Positions 5,923 to 7,015 of a DNA stretch of 7,015 nt are shown in pieces. The notes beneath the pieces were generated by a model. The model did no database searches and was not told the DNA's origin. It worked only from the letters and a program-made list of their open reading frames with translations. The stretch covers positions 11,737 to 18,751 of the forward strand of contig JADFQH010000019.1 of the NCBI GenBank assembly GCA_022561895.1. Reading direction: 5' to 3'. The translations under genes and the position numbers were made by a program. This DNA comes from Methanobacteriota archaeon (lineage in GTDB: Archaea; Halobacteriota; Halobacteria; Halobacteriales; Halalkalicoccaceae). The number at the start of each line of letters is the position of its first letter. The stretch's first letter is position 1.

Positions 5923-7015
5923 ATGAAAGAAACGCCGAACATCTGTCTGGTTCACTGTCACGATCTCGGCCAGTATCTCGGCTGTTACGGAGTCGATATC
6001 GAGACGCCACGGATCGACCAGCTGGCGAGCGAGGGCGCGCTCTTCGAGAACCACTTTACGACCGCGCCACAGTGCTCGCCGAGTCGCGCGAGCCTCATGA
6101 CGGGCCGTCATCCCCACGAGAACGGGCTGATGGGGCTTGCCCACGGTGCGTGGGAACTCCACGACGAGGAGCGCGTCCTCCCGCAGTATCTCTCGGAAGC
6201 GGGCTACGACACACACCTGTTCGGGCTCCAGCACGTTACGGAGTACACCGATCGGCTGGGCTACGACGCGATCCACTCGAAGGGTATCCTCTCGCCCGAC
6301 GCGCCCGCGGCGATTCACGAGGTCGATCGCGCCCGTGAGGTGTCCGATGGCTTCGCCACCACACTCTCGGGCGGGGATCTCGACTCGCCGTTTTTCGCCT
6401 CGATCGGCTTTTTCGAACTCCACCGGATGGAGAACGACGACGGGATGTTCGTCTTCTCCGACGATCGCTACGAGGCGGCCGATCCCGAGGATGTTGACCC
6501 GCTTCCGTATCTCCCCGACGATCCCGCCATCCGCCACGATCTCGCGGAGATGTACGGAATGGTTCGGGCGATCGATGATGCGGTCGGGACCATTCTCGAC
6601 GCGCTCGATGCCGCAGGACTCGATGATACGTTGGTACTCTTTACGACCGAACACGGGCTCGCGATGCCGGGGGCGAAAGGCTCGGTGCGCGATCCCGGTA
6701 TCGAGGGCGCGCTTCTCGTTCGCCATCCCGACCTCATCGAGGCGGGAGCGCGGTACGACGAGTTGGTGAGCAACATCGACGTGTTACCGACGATCCTCGA
6801 TCTGCTCTCCGAATCGATTCCCGATTGCCTCTCGGGCCGGAGCTTTCATCCGCTTCTCGCGGATGACGAGTACACGCCACGAGAACGGCTGTTCTCGGGG
6901 ATGACGTGGCACGACACCTACAATCCGATGCGTGCGGTTCGGACGGAGCGCTTCAAGTATATCCGCAATTTCTGGTGTCTTCCTGAGGTGTATCTCACGA
7001 ACGACGTGAGCCACA
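5923..7015 (+). CDS. Sulfatase-family (alkaline phosphatase superfamily) hydrolase, 3' end cut by window
   Basis: Probable sulfuric-ester hydrolase of the formylglycine-dependent family. I translated 364 codons from ATG 5923 with no stop before the right edge; full-length relatives usually have about 430-500 residues. The nucleophile motif C-S-P-S-R-A-S-L-M-T-G-R (51-62) is intact, with Cys51 the residue normally oxidised to formylglycine and Arg55 its partner. Other family landmarks are N-I-C-L-V-H-C-H-D-L-G (6-16), G-C-Y-G (20-23), G-L-Q-H (101-104), F-F-E-L-H-R (163-168), T-T-E-H-G (241-245), A-K-G (251-253) and the C-terminal R-A-V-R-T-E-R-F-K-Y-I (337-347). Compared with classical arylsulfatases, the first Asp of D-D is His13, the Lys of G-K-x-H is Leu102 and the D-N/H pair is Glu243-His244. 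There is no obvious signal peptide, so a cytoplasmic location is likely. The substrate is unknown; another phosphate- or phosphonate-ester specificity is possible. Confidence 0.88.
   Translation, partial: MKETPNICLVHCHDLGQYLGCYGVDIETPRIDQLASEGALFENHFTTAPQCSPSRASLMTGRHPHENGLMGLAHGAWELHDEERVLPQYLSEAGYDTHLFGLQHVTEYTDRLGYDAIHSKGILSPDAPAAIHEVDRAREVSDGFATTLSGGDLDSPFFASIGFFELHRMENDDGMFVFSDDRYEAADPEDVDPLPYLPDDPAIRHDLAEMYGMVRAIDDAVGTILDALDAAGLDDTLVLFTTEHGLAMPGAKGSVRDPGIEGALLVRHPDLIEAGARYDELVSNIDVLPTILDLLSESIPDCLSGRSFHPLLADDEYTPRERLFSGMTWHDTYNPMRAVRTERFKYIRNFWCLPEVYLTNDVSH

Noticed and set aside
5400..6338. A 312-codon plus-strand frame spanning the end of hisS and the start of the sulfatase
   Set aside because: It is extremely Arg-rich, as expected from an out-of-phase reading of GC-rich codons, and it overlaps two confident genes and the promoter between them.
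5914..6726. A 270-codon open frame on the minus strand opposite the sulfatase
   Set aside because: It is antisense to a gene with clear family motifs. Its translation has no recognisable domain, and long spurious frames are expected in GC-rich haloarchaeal DNA.
1..7015. Search for CRISPR repeats, tRNA genes, insertion sequences, toxin-antitoxin pairs or defence genes
   Set aside because: No regularly spaced repeats, cloverleaf-like segments, terminal inverted repeats or matching protein motifs were seen; the window is covered by seven recognisable genes.

Overview
This window carries seven protein-coding genes of an ordinary haloarchaeal (class Halobacteria) chromosome. The case for that assignment is the high GC content, with most hand-counted coding lines at 65-78 percent; the acidic, Asp/Glu-rich proteins; the archaeal/eukaryal-type genes (ribosomal protein S19e, PDCD5-family protein); and start codons with no Shine-Dalgarno but an AT-rich box about 27 nt upstream, typical of leaderless haloarchaeal transcripts. 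Species cannot be fixed from this stretch.

Layout. At 1-376 (+) is the C-terminal part of an M50/site-2-protease-like membrane metalloprotease, cut by the left edge. It meets thiL (thiamine-monophosphate kinase, minus strand, 373-1233) tail to tail, and the two stop codons overlap. An 88-bp divergent gap separates thiL from a plus-strand cluster: rps19e (1322-1783), a PDCD5-family nucleic-acid-binding protein (1852-2205), and a PP-loop ATPase-like protein of unknown role (2207-2803) that starts one base after the PDCD5 stop codon. Converging on this cluster is a minus-strand sodium:solute symporter (2860-4356). A 213-bp AT-richer divergent gap follows, then hisS (histidyl-tRNA synthetase, 4570-5868). 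The window ends inside a sulfatase-family gene (5923 to the right edge). That gene has no stop codon in the window, so its 364 codons are a partial protein.

How the genes relate. rps19e, the PDCD5 gene and hisS are translation or core information-processing genes, and the PP-loop gene is physically coupled to them, so a role in RNA or translation-related modification is a reasonable but unproven guess. thiL makes thiamine diphosphate. The symporter and the sulfatase look like accessory functions placed among housekeeping genes. The symporter differs from its neighbours in lower GC and in having a Shine-Dalgarno-type leader.

I see no CRISPR array, tRNA, rRNA, insertion sequence, origin or defence system. 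The less ordinary points are the sulfatase, whose active-site motif is intact while several canonical metal and substrate residues are substituted; two small inverted repeats bracketing its promoter; the HisRS motif 3 without its usual arginine; and the orphan PP-loop protein. Nothing here convincingly amounts to a previously undescribed system.
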